Positions 50,746 through 57,331 of a stretch of 57,331 nucleotides of DNA are shown here, piece after piece. The first letter of the stretch is position 1. Each line of letters begins with the position of its first letter. The position numbers and the translations under genes were made by a program. The notes beneath the pieces were generated by a model. It was not told the DNA's origin, did not search any database, and was given only the letters and a program-made list of their open reading frames with translations. The stretch comes from Candidatus Thorarchaeota archaeon (GTDB taxonomy: Archaea; Asgardarchaeota; Thorarchaeia; Thorarchaeales; Thorarchaeaceae), in contig JAEORO010000025.1 of NCBI GenBank assembly GCA_016840855.1, positions 1 through 57,331 on the forward strand, in the 5' to 3' direction.

Positions 50746-52860
50746 TTGGATCGACAAAAAGGCATTGATTACCTGTTCAATCCGCGTTCAATAGCAGTCA
50801 TAGGTGCCTCAGCAACAAGAGGAAAACTGGGTAATGACGTCCTTCGAAATTTAGTCGATAGTGGATATAGTGGTCGAATCTATCCTGTGAATCCTCGAAG
50901 CGGCGAGATTCTGGGAATGAAGGTGTATCGTTCGATTTCTGATATTGCGAATAGCCTCGATGTTGCGATTATTGTTATTCCCGCAGAACGCGTACTCGAA
51001 GCTGTAGAAGAATGTGGAAAGAAAGGCGCGAAGGCACTAGTTATCATTACTGCAGGATTCAAGGAAATAGGTCATGAAGGTCAAGAAGCTGAGAAAAAAC
51101 TCATTGAGCTGGCTGAGAAATATGAAATGGTTATTCAAGGACCTAACTGCTTAGGGATTATCAACACAAGTGCTCCTTACAACGCCTCGTTCTCAGCTGG
51201 AACCCCTCGAAAAGGCTCAATCGCATTTGCTTCACAGTCTGGTGCTCTCATGACTGGAATTCTTGATTGGAGTCTCATGGAAAAAATTGGCTTCTCAAAA
51301 TTCGTTAGTCTTGGTAACAAGGCTCACCTGGACGAATCAGACTTTATAGAAGCATTTGGTCGAGATCCGGATTCTACTTTCATACTCCTGTATATTGAAT
51401 CAGTAGTTGATGGTCGAAAGTTCATGGAAGTATGTAGAAAAGTTATTCCTTCAAAACCAATATTTGTGGTTAAATCCGGTGTGAGCGCAGCAGGGGCAAG
51501 GGCTGCATCATCACATACAGGATCATTAGCAGGGAGCGATACTGCTTATGATGTCGCATTCAAACAATGTGGAGTTAGACGCGCAAGTAACATGGCTGCT
51601 CTATTCGATGTAGCCTCTGTCTTTGATGATATGTATCTTCCCTCAGGAAATCGCGTAGCTATCATCACAAATGCAGGTGGTCCTGGAATTCTCACAACTG
51701 ATGCATGTGAGGCAAGTGGTTTACAGATTGCTAAGCTGTCATCTGAAACCATAGAATACCTAAAAAAGAATTTACCTCCAGCAGCTTCAGTTTTCAACCC
51801 AATTGATGCTCTCGGGACTGCACAACCTGAAGATTATGCACTATGCGTTGAGGCATCTCTGAGTGATGAGAATGTCGACTCGGTCATAGTACTTCTAACA
51901 CCCCAAGCTATGACTAAAGAAAGTGAAACAGCTCAAGTTCTAGTTGAATCTCATAGAAAATACCCAAACAAACCACTAGTAGCAGTGTTTATGGGTGGCA
52001 ACTCCATGGTGTACCCTAGAATAATCCTCACAGAGGGTGGCATCCCAATCTTTGACTTTCCAGAACGTGCAGTACATGCAATTGCAGAACTCTATCATTA
52101 CACAATTAGTCGTGATAATCTGAAACATGAGTCAATTCCTTCATTCAAAGTTGATAAGAAAAAAGTTACAGAAATAATCAAAGCTGTGAAAAAAGACAAA
52201 CGGCGTGTACTGCTTGGAAGTGAAGCACACGCGATTGCGGAAGCTTATGGGATTCCTGTTGCGAGAATTAGACTAGCTACAAGCTCCGAAGAAGCGAAAA
52301 TTCTAGCGGAAGAGCTAGGATATCCTGTGGTCTTGAAAATAGCTAGCCCTGACATCATCCATAAAAGTGACATCGGTGGAATTCGCATAGGGCTTGAATC
52401 ACCAGATGAGGTTGAAGATGCTTTTCTTCAAATTCTTGACAATGTTAAGGCTCACATGCCAAATGCAATGATATATGGTGTGGATGTCCAGGAAATGGTT
52501 GACCAAGGGAAAGAATTGATTATTGGTTGTTCGAGAGATGTACAATTTGGTCCTCTTGTGATGTTTGGTGCTGGTGGAATTTTCGTTAACTTCCTCAAAG
52601 ATGTGGCATTTCGTCTTGCGCCGATGACACGTAGTGATGCAAGTGATGTTATCATGGAAACTAAAATGGGCACACTTTTGAAAGGCGTAAGAGGTGAGGT
52701 TCCTAGTGATATCACCGCGATTGAAGACACAATCCTTAGGATCAGCCAACTTGTAACTGAATATGAGGAAATTGTTGAGCTTGATATCAATCCTGCTTTT
52801 GCCTATGAGCGAGGAAAGGGAGTATCAGCTGTCGATGTCAAAATAACAATTGGAGGGTGA
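50746..52860 (+). CDS. ADP-forming acyl-CoA synthetase (acetate-CoA ligase type, fused alpha-beta)
   Basis: The 704-aa protein fuses the CoA-binding/ligase alpha part (AVIGASATRGKLGNDV, QGPNCLGIINT, SHTGSLAGSDTAYD with the phosphorylated His) to a C-terminal ATP-grasp beta part (YPVVLKIASPDIIHKSDIGG, MVDQGKELIIGCSRD). It interconverts an acyl-CoA, ADP and phosphate with the acid, CoA and ATP. In archaea it makes ATP from acetyl-CoA or aryl- or branched-acyl-CoA. The start TTG 50746 is the first in frame near the TATA box. It ends just before the P-loop/DRTGG gene; together they may recover energy from acyl-CoA made by the cluster downstream. Confidence 0.92.
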   Translation: MDRQKGIDYLFNPRSIAVIGASATRGKLGNDVLRNLVDSGYSGRIYPVNPRSGEILGMKVYRSISDIANSLDVAIIVIPAERVLEAVEECGKKGAKALVIITAGFKEIGHEGQEAEKKLIELAEKYEMVIQGPNCLGIINTSAPYNASFSAGTPRKGSIAFASQSGALMTGILDWSLMEKIGFSKFVSLGNKAHLDESDFIEAFGRDPDSTFILLYIESVVDGRKFMEVCRKVIPSKPIFVVKSGVSAAGARAASSHTGSLAGSDTAYDVAFKQCGVRRASNMAALFDVASVFDDMYLPSGNRVAIITNAGGPGILTTDACEASGLQIAKLSSETIEYLKKNLPPAASVFNPIDALGTAQPEDYALCVEASLSDENVDSVIVLLTPQAMTKESETAQVLVESHRKYPNKPLVAVFMGGNSMVYPRIILTEGGIPIFDFPERAVHAIAELYHYTISRDNLKHESIPSFKVDKKKVTEIIKAVKKDKRRVLLGSEAHAIAEAYGIPVARIRLATSSEEAKILAEELGYPVVLKIASPDIIHKSDIGGIRIGLESPDEVEDAFLQILDNVKAHMPNAMIYGVDVQEMVDQGKELIIGCSRDVQFGPLVMFGAGGIFVNFLKDVAFRLAPMTRSDASDVIMETKMGTLLKGVRGEVPSDITAIEDTILRISQLVTEYEEIVELDINPAFAYERGKGVSAVDVKITIGG

Positions 52861-52864
52861 TAGA

Positions 52865-53929
52865 ATGGTCGAAAATATAGTGATTAGTGGAGATACTCTT
52901 ACTGGAAAGACAATGGTTGCCATTGCCTTAGCGGCTAAACTAAGAGAGAAGGGGAAATCTGTAGGTTACTTCAAACCAGTCGGGACAAAGAGCTATGAAT
53001 ACAGTACAAGTACTGAAGATATTGATGAAGACGCGGCCATCATGAAGGATCTTCTTGGTATGAACCAGCGACTCACATGCATAAGTCCAATTGTTCGTAC
53101 TATGTCGAGCTACGATGAGCTGTTGAGAATTGGTCATGATGAACTGATGAATCAAATCATGGATTGCTACTCTGAGATTTCAAAAGGTTTGGATTATATG
53201 ATTGTAGAAGGAACAAAAGCATCTTGGCATTTATTACATGTTGACCTATCAACACCCCAGATAGCAAAGGATCTAACAGCATCAGTAATATGTTTGGTGA
53301 ACTTTCTGGATATTACAGCCATAGATGACATACTTCTTCAAATAGAACTCTTTAAGCAGCATGGTATTGATAATGTAAGCATCGTTCTTAACATGGTGCC
53401 TCCGATGCTCAGAAAGACAGTTACTGAGCAAATTGGACCGTTCCTTTCTGAAAGAGGTATTAATCTCGTAGGAGTCATCTATCGGAATCGTGAGTTGTTC
53501 AGTCCTACTGTTCGAGAGATTCAAAGAGCTCTAGATGGAGAAATGATTACTGGTGCCGATAAATTAGACCTTCTTATTGACCGTTTTATGGTAGGCAGCA
53601 TGGCTCCAGAGAATGCTCTCAAATGGTTTCGACGTGCACATGATAAAGCTGTTATTACGAGTGGTGACAGATCAGATATTTGTCTGACAGCTCTTGAAAC
53701 AGATACTAACTTGCTTATTCTGACGGGAGGTATGGGGCCTGATATTAGGACTGTAGCTCGTGCACGTGAGTTAGGTGTTCCAGTTATGATGACTGCTCAT
53801 GACACCTATACGACTGGGCAGATAGTCGATGGTCTGATTGGAACTGTTACAGTCGATAATAAAGAAAAGTTGGCCATTGTTGAGAAGATTGTAGGGGACT
53901 CACTCGATTTGAGGAAGATTCTCAAATAA
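52865..53929 (+). CDS. P-loop (BioD-like) and DRTGG-domain protein
   Basis: From the ATG at 52865 (ribosome site GGAGGGTGAT overlapping the previous stop) the protein has 354 aa. It begins with a BioD/CobQ-like P-loop ISGDTLTGKTMVAIALAAKL and the SVGYFKPVG strand. The last third is a DRTGG domain (TGADKLDLLIDRFMVGSMAP and later LILTGGMGPD). This is the N-terminal regulatory half of long phosphotransacetylases without the catalytic Pta domain. Paired with an ADP-forming synthetase, it may regulate that enzyme or sense a nucleotide; no such role is established. Coupled translation is likely. Confidence 0.8.
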   Translation: MVENIVISGDTLTGKTMVAIALAAKLREKGKSVGYFKPVGTKSYEYSTSTEDIDEDAAIMKDLLGMNQRLTCISPIVRTMSSYDELLRIGHDELMNQIMDCYSEISKGLDYMIVEGTKASWHLLHVDLSTPQIAKDLTASVICLVNFLDITAIDDILLQIELFKQHGIDNVSIVLNMVPPMLRKTVTEQIGPFLSERGINLVGVIYRNRELFSPTVREIQRALDGEMITGADKLDLLIDRFMVGSMAPENALKWFRRAHDKAVITSGDRSDICLTALETDTNLLILTGGMGPDIRTVARARELGVPVMMTAHDTYTTGQIVDGLIGTVTVDNKEKLAIVEKIVGDSLDLRKILK

Positions 53930-53943
53930 CCAAGAGAAAGGCA

Positions 53944-53961
53944 GGGAGCATTCCTGCTCCC
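53944..53961 (+). terminator. Hairpin terminator after the P-loop/DRTGG gene
   Basis: GGGAGCA and TGCTCCC form a perfect 7-bp stem with loop TTCC, 15 bases after the stop. No long T-tract follows, so strength is uncertain. Confidence 0.45.
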
Positions 53962-54192
53962 AATTCATAAAGAGGGGAACGCACAAGCCGGGAGGAGCAT
54001 TGTGCGCCTAGAACTTACTTGAAATTCTATCATAAGTCAGCTTGTATATTGCAGCCAATACTGGGTTTATACTCAGAGTATGATTGGGAACTGCTCTGGG
54101 TATAATTCTAGGCTTTATTAAAAATTGATAAAAAAACCCATCAAATTGGCTTTTTTGAACCCATTTTCGATGCCTCGGAATACATTTATGCT

Positions 54193-54212
54193 GGCTCTTT
54201 TTAATCGGAGCC
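54193..54212 (+). promoter_or_regulatory. TATA-like box within an inverted repeat
   Basis: GGCTC (54193-54197) and GAGCC (54208-54212) flank TTTTTAATC, the probable TATA box of the nitroreductase gene. A dimeric regulator at these arms would cover the promoter. The transcription start would fall close to 54228. Confidence 0.35.
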
Positions 54213-54215
54213 GGT

Positions 54216-54233
54216 CAACAATAGAAATTGTTG
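54216..54233 (+). promoter_or_regulatory. Leader hairpin before the nitroreductase gene
   Basis: CAACAAT-AGAA-ATTGTTG forms a 7-bp stem with a 4-base loop. It ends where the ribosome site GAGG (54233-54236) begins, so it could either hide the site in RNA or act as a DNA operator. Confidence 0.4.
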
Positions 54234-54246
54234 AGGTTGTGTACAA

Positions 54247-55008
54247 ATGGCTTCAGATGCAGAGAGTAAAGCCGCAAGTGAATCTGAAGATGGAGTGAAA
54301 ACTGCGCAAGAGCTTGAATCCTTGAAATGGATTCGAGAGAGACGCTCTATCAGAGAATTCACTGGCGAAAAAATACCTGATGAGCACATCGAGTTGATTT
54401 TGGAGGCAGCGCGACATGCGCCAAGTCCCGAGAATATGCTGATGATGCGTTTTGTTGTAATTCGAGATGACCAAGAAACCAAAGTCTTCCTGGCAAATAT
54501 TGCACAGGAAATGGCTCAGACTGCTTTTGGAGGGGCTCCATTTGAACTTACAAGTGGACGTAACTGGTTTATCAGTGACCCTTACAGAGCTGCTGTCTAC
54601 GCTAGACTAAGAGATGGTGAATTATTTAGGTATCCCGAAAAAAGTGACACTGTTATTATTGTCTGTGCTAGCGAAGCGTGGCATGATGCAGGTTATCTCT
54701 ATCCAAACTCACTTTTTGGTTCTGTTGTCTGTGGTATGGCAGTGCAGAACATGTGGCTAGTTGCCACTGAGCTTGGATATGGTTGTGGGTATGAAGCCCT
54801 TGTTTGCTCGGATCCCCGACATGCTGAATTAATTAGAGATCGACTTGGAATTCCACCAATATGGGAACCACTCACAGCATTTTGTATTGGGAAACGTATA
54901 TCTCCAAGGGCATTAGGTCCTAGTCGAGCTCCTCTCGAAGGACTCATGTATGAGGAACGGTGGGGTAATCCATATACTCGGTTAGCGTTCAGGAAGGAGG
55001 ATAAGTGA
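54247..55008 (+). CDS. Nitroreductase-family flavoprotein
   Basis: The 253-aa protein has the nitroreductase core: IRERRSIREFTGEKIPDEHIE (FMN phosphate loop), EAARHAPSPENMLMMRFVVI, and the later GMAVQNMWLVATELGYGCGYEALVC and IPPIWEPLTAFCIGKRI. It reduces quinones, nitro compounds or enoyl substrates with NAD(P)H. The first 25 residues are an acidic extension. It heads the fatty-acid-type cluster, two bases before the next gene, which would fit an enoyl or acyl-CoA redox step, though this is inference. Confidence 0.88.
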   Translation: MASDAESKAASESEDGVKTAQELESLKWIRERRSIREFTGEKIPDEHIELILEAARHAPSPENMLMMRFVVIRDDQETKVFLANIAQEMAQTAFGGAPFELTSGRNWFISDPYRAAVYARLRDGELFRYPEKSDTVIIVCASEAWHDAGYLYPNSLFGSVVCGMAVQNMWLVATELGYGCGYEALVCSDPRHAELIRDRLGIPPIWEPLTAFCIGKRISPRALGPSRAPLEGLMYEERWGNPYTRLAFRKEDK

Positions 55009-55009
55009 T

Positions 55010-55537
55010 ATGGACGTCAATTTCGAAGGCAAAACCCTTGAGAACATGAAGAAACTAGCTGAAGAATCCGGTCTTACCCTTGAAGGGTTAATCGAAGTAG
55101 TTATGGAGCAGTTCTGTGACAATACTGGAGGGCGAGTATACACTGGTAGATGGACTGGTGGTGAGGTGGATGGAGAGAAAGGCTTCCGCTATGTCCCACA
55201 GTGGCCTTTTAGACCTGGCTTCAAGGAAGCTACTGGTGATAAGGTAAAGAAATGGAAATCTGGTGGAAAATCCTTTCGGCCGCATCCAACTGGCGCATGG
55301 CCCTTCTATCCTCGACTCAAGGAAGGAGATATTCAACATGAATATTGGAATACCAAGAAAATGATTCATCAAGCCTTCATTAACGACAGAAAAGGACGAA
55401 TTGTTGTCCTAATGGATGGCGATAAGTTTGATTCATTTATTGATAAAATCAAGGAGAAGAAAGGCAACTTCTGGGCAACAACAATTGATGCTGTGATGCA
55501 TGAGGCTGTTGATGATTGGATGGCAAAGGAGGAATAG
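55010..55537 (+). CDS. Hypothetical 175-aa protein in the fatty-acid-type cluster
   Basis: The protein begins MDVNFEGKTLENMKKLAEESGLTLEGLIEVVM, a helical opening. A central Trp/Gly/Pro-rich part (GGRVYTGRWTGGEVDGEKGF, PTGAWPFYPRLKEGD) and a C-terminal KGRIVVLMDGDKFDSFIDK follow. I recognise no family. Translation starts just after the nitroreductase stop, and the gene ends at the GGAGG ribosome site for the SCP2-like gene, so it is a core member of the cluster. It has no membrane segment or signal peptide. Confidence 0.65.
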   Translation: MDVNFEGKTLENMKKLAEESGLTLEGLIEVVMEQFCDNTGGRVYTGRWTGGEVDGEKGFRYVPQWPFRPGFKEATGDKVKKWKSGGKSFRPHPTGAWPFYPRLKEGDIQHEYWNTKKMIHQAFINDRKGRIVVLMDGDKFDSFIDKIKEKKGNFWATTIDAVMHEAVDDWMAKEE

Positions 55538-55541
55538 ATCG

Positions 55542-55901
55542 ATGTCGAAGCTACAAGAATTTTTCAAGTTCTTACAGACGCAATGCAACGCAAAAGATGA
55601 TCTCAAGAAACAACTGGCAAGTTGGGTTGGTCCTTACCATGGAAAAATCCTTCAAGTCCATACTGAGGAAGGCTCACAGTACATGGTTGTAAAGAAGGAT
55701 AGGATTGAGTTGCATGAGGGCACATACCCAAGTCCTGATGTAATCTATAAATCAAATTCTGAAACTCTGCTTGGTATCTTCACGGGAGAGGTTCCATTCA
55801 AAGATACGATGAAGGATGGAAGTCTTGAAGTGATTGGTAATGCTAACGAGAGTGACCCTCTTGCTAACCTGATTCTCGCTGTCATGATGGGTGCCATGTA
55901 G
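55542..55901 (+). CDS. SCP2-like sterol/lipid-binding protein
   Basis: From ATG 55542 (GGAGG at 55529-55533) the protein has 119 aa. It shows the SCP2 pattern: strand HGKILQVHTEEGSQYMVVKKDRIELHEG, PSPDVIYKSNSETLLGIFTGEVPFKDTMKDGSLEVIGN and a helical end LILAVMMGAM. SCP2 proteins bind fatty acyl chains or acyl-CoA in a hydrophobic cavity and probably deliver substrate to the dehydrogenase encoded next. It sits between the 175-aa gene and the 3-hydroxyacyl-CoA dehydrogenase gene. Confidence 0.82.
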   Translation: MSKLQEFFKFLQTQCNAKDDLKKQLASWVGPYHGKILQVHTEEGSQYMVVKKDRIELHEGTYPSPDVIYKSNSETLLGIFTGEVPFKDTMKDGSLEVIGNANESDPLANLILAVMMGAM

Positions 55902-55913
55902 GAGGTTATGACA

Positions 55914-57035
55914 ATGGTCAATAAGATTGCAGTCATCGGCGCTGGACTAATGGGCGCAGGAATTGCATATGTTTCAGCATGGAATGGTTTCAATGTGAGT
56001 CTCGTTGACATCAAGCAGGAATATGTCGATGCTGGCATGGAGCGTATTCGTTCAGATGTCATGACTGGCATAGATAAAGGGAAAATCTCAATGACTGATG
56101 CAGAAGGTCTAATGAGTAGACTAAAAGCAACAGTAAATCTTGAAGAAGCTGTCAAAGACGCTGATTTGGTCATCGAGGCTATCTTTGAGAATATGGAGGT
56201 CAAGAAGGAAGTTTTTGCTAAGATAGATGCATCTGCTCCAGCACATGCAATTTTAGCTACAAACACGTCATCATTGAGTATTGATGAACTAGCAAATTCA
56301 ACAAAGCGGCATGACAAATTCATAGGTATGCATTACTTCTCTCCTGTCCCAGCAATGAAGCTCCTGGAGCTGGTAATTGGAGAAAAAACAAGTGATGAAA
56401 CTATAGCCACCTGTGAATCTGTTGGCACAAAACAAGGCAAGACTACAGTGAAGGCAAAAAATAGTCCTGGTTTCATTGTTAATCGTCTTCTTATGCCAGT
56501 AATGCGCGAAGCAATATTAATGCTTGAACGGGGAGAAGCAACAAAGGAGGAGATTGACAATGCTATGTTGCAAGTTGGAAAAGCACCTGCAGGACCTTTT
56601 ACATTGGGTGACTTTGTTGGTTTAGATATTGCATACAATGCTATGTCTACCCTTTACAGAGAGATTGGTGATTGTTTCAAGCCTCCTGACACCCTGAAAA
56701 ACATGGTCGAATCTGGTGCTATAGGGATGAAATCCAAAAAGGGATTTTACTCATATGGTGCTGATGTTGTAGAACCTGAAGAACCAAAGGGTGCTGACCC
56801 AAACTGGATTGTAGAACGGTTGCAAATCCCAGCAGTCCGTGAGGCAATGATACTGGTGGACACTGGGATTGCTAACAAAGAAGACATCGACATGGCAATG
56901 AAGCTAGGCGCAAGCTGGCCAAAAGGTCCATTCGAAATGCTTGACCAATTCGGTGTCAACAAAGTTCGTGATTTCATCAAGAAACTCCATGACGAACTAG
57001 GGGACTGTTATTCACTACCAAAGTATTTAGACTAA
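55914..57035 (+). CDS. 3-hydroxyacyl-CoA dehydrogenase
   Basis: The 373-aa protein has an N-terminal Rossmann motif (KIAVIGAGLMGAGIAYVSAWNG), the catalytic His/Glu region MHYFSPVPAMKLLELV, and two C-terminal dimer domains: NSPGFIVNRLLMPVMREA and the second half beginning IVERLQIPAVREA. It oxidises (S)-3-hydroxyacyl-CoA with NAD. It is not fused to an enoyl-CoA hydratase as in FadB; that enzyme is encoded just downstream. AGGAGGTT supports ATG 55914 over ATG 55908. Confidence 0.92.
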   Translation: MVNKIAVIGAGLMGAGIAYVSAWNGFNVSLVDIKQEYVDAGMERIRSDVMTGIDKGKISMTDAEGLMSRLKATVNLEEAVKDADLVIEAIFENMEVKKEVFAKIDASAPAHAILATNTSSLSIDELANSTKRHDKFIGMHYFSPVPAMKLLELVIGEKTSDETIATCESVGTKQGKTTVKAKNSPGFIVNRLLMPVMREAILMLERGEATKEEIDNAMLQVGKAPAGPFTLGDFVGLDIAYNAMSTLYREIGDCFKPPDTLKNMVESGAIGMKSKKGFYSYGADVVEPEEPKGADPNWIVERLQIPAVREAMILVDTGIANKEDIDMAMKLGASWPKGPFEMLDQFGVNKVRDFIKKLHDELGDCYSLPKYLD

Positions 57036-57042
57036 AAAGTCT

Positions 57043-57063
57043 GGCAGGGTAATTGTCCCTGCC
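57043..57063 (+). terminator. Hairpin terminator after the dehydrogenase gene
   Basis: GGCAGGG and CCCTGCC form a perfect 7-bp stem with a 7-base loop, followed by a T-rich stretch (TTTCTTTATTTTTC). It lies eight bases after the stop and separates the cluster from the next promoter. Confidence 0.6.
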
Positions 57064-57124
57064 AATTTCTTTATTTTTCAAGATATTTACTCAATACGTT
57101 ATTCTTTGCCAACGATAAATATGG

Positions 57125-57132
57125 TTTATAAG
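57125..57132 (+). promoter_or_regulatory. TATA-like box for the enoyl-CoA hydratase gene
   Basis: TTTATAAG lies about 50 bases before the ATG at 57180, with AAAGGTG as the ribosome site at about 57166-57172. Confidence 0.5.
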
Positions 57133-57179
57133 TCGGTCACGACCTCCGAAATAACAAGTCTCCAAAAAGGTGTAAGCAA

Positions 57180-57331
57180 ATGCCAGAATATGAAACAATA
57201 CTGTATTCAAAAGAGGGTTCGTTTCTTTCTCCTGCAAAGAATGTTGCCGTAATTAAGATGAATCGCGTTGATGCAATGAACGCTTTCAATGCCACAATCC
57301 TCGAAGAGCTTGTTGCGGCTTTGAAAGAAGC
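57180..57331 (+). CDS. Enoyl-CoA hydratase/isomerase (5' part)
   Basis: The first 50 codons are present; the window end cuts the gene. The protein starts MPEYETILYSKEGSFLSPAKN, followed by VAVIKMNRVDAMNAFN, which matches the crotonase opening strand, and ILEELVAALKE. It hydrates trans-2-enoyl-CoA, the step before the 3-hydroxyacyl-CoA dehydrogenase encoded upstream. It has its own TATA-like box and a terminator before it, so it is a neighbour but not in the same transcript. Confidence 0.85.
   Translation, partial: MPEYETILYSKEGSFLSPAKNVAVIKMNRVDAMNAFNATILEELVAALKE

Larger units (their letters stand above)
53930..54246. other. Long intergenic region with hairpins and palindromes
   Basis: This gap of about 317 bases holds no gene. 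It contains a strong hairpin (53944-53961), a 7-bp inverted repeat CGCACAA/TTGTGCG (53980-53986 and 54000-54006) whose loop reads GGGAGGAG, and a 13-bp palindrome ATACTC-A-GAGTAT (54069-54081). GGCTC/GAGCC (54193-54212) flanks the TATA-like TTTTTAATC, and the leader hairpin at 54216-54233 follows. The layout suggests a terminator for the upstream operon followed by a regulated promoter. Confidence 0.5.

Noticed and set aside
1..57331. CRISPR array, tRNA or rRNA genes
   Set aside because: No regularly spaced repeats were seen. The few GTTCGAATC-like T-loop matches (for example near 3750) are inside protein genes without a cloverleaf.

Overview
This window is from an archaeon with about 40% G+C. 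The archaeal markers are a proteasome alpha subunit, a DTD2-type D-aminoacyl-tRNA deacylase, F420-type luciferase-family chemistry, TrmB and Lrp regulators, TATA-like boxes and AGGTGA-type Shine-Dalgarno sites. An Asgard archaeon, possibly Thorarchaeota-like, would fit the very long coiled-coil proteins, the degenerate small-GTPase-like protein, the beta-propeller/zinc-ribbon protein and the beta-helix surface protein with a Thr-rich stalk. That placement is inference from gene content. I saw no rRNA, tRNA, CRISPR array, insertion sequence or phage module.

Layout. 0-11 kb: luciferase-family oxidoreductase between two copies of a 31-bp repeat, surface beta-helix protein, MFS transporter, small zinc or membrane proteins, AlkA-like glycosylase, PspC protein, Cys/Met-metabolism PLP enzyme, thioredoxin-fold protein, and a divergent pair of regulators around palindromic sites. 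10.4-14.3 kb (minus): a compact sulfur-transfer/Fe-S operon (TusA, DsrE-like, IscS-like, IscU fused to a thioredoxin-reductase-like domain, GNAT, unknown protein). The IscS-like protein has lost the PLP lysine. 14.3-23.3 kb: zinc alcohol dehydrogenase, then a minus-strand run of beta-propeller/zinc-ribbon protein, Cache-HAMP-TPR-VWA receptor, Cache-HAMP receptor and arginine decarboxylase. 23.3-33.6 kb: HDAC-like deacetylase, orphan DNA methyltransferase, PAS histidine kinase, radical SAM activase, proteasome alpha subunit, RimK-type ligase, divergent beta-carbonic-anhydrase-like protein, nuclease-like protein and several unknowns.

33.8-44.4 kb is rich in coiled-coil and acidic proteins: 409-aa and 297-aa coiled-coil proteins, a 1300-aa protein that looks like a TrmB regulator split by about 1100 residues of helix, a P-loop-less GTPase-like protein and an acidic protein with eight consecutive prolines. 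44.4-50.5 kb: E1-like ThiF enzyme, DUF362 protein, aminotransferase, YkgJ-type Cys-cluster protein, two tandem Cys-containing paralogues and a 46-aa ribbon-helix-helix regulator. 50.7-57.3 kb: fused ADP-forming acyl-CoA synthetase with a P-loop/DRTGG partner, then a fatty-acid-type cluster (nitroreductase, unknown, SCP2-like, 3-hydroxyacyl-CoA dehydrogenase, enoyl-CoA hydratase cut by the window end).

The strongest candidate for an undescribed system is the sulfur operon. A PLP-less IscS relative, an IscU with a built-in TrxR-like domain, TusA and DsrE together suggest Fe-S assembly fed by persulfide relay rather than cysteine desulfuration. Next are the Cache/VWA/propeller receptor operon and the TrmB giant coiled coil.
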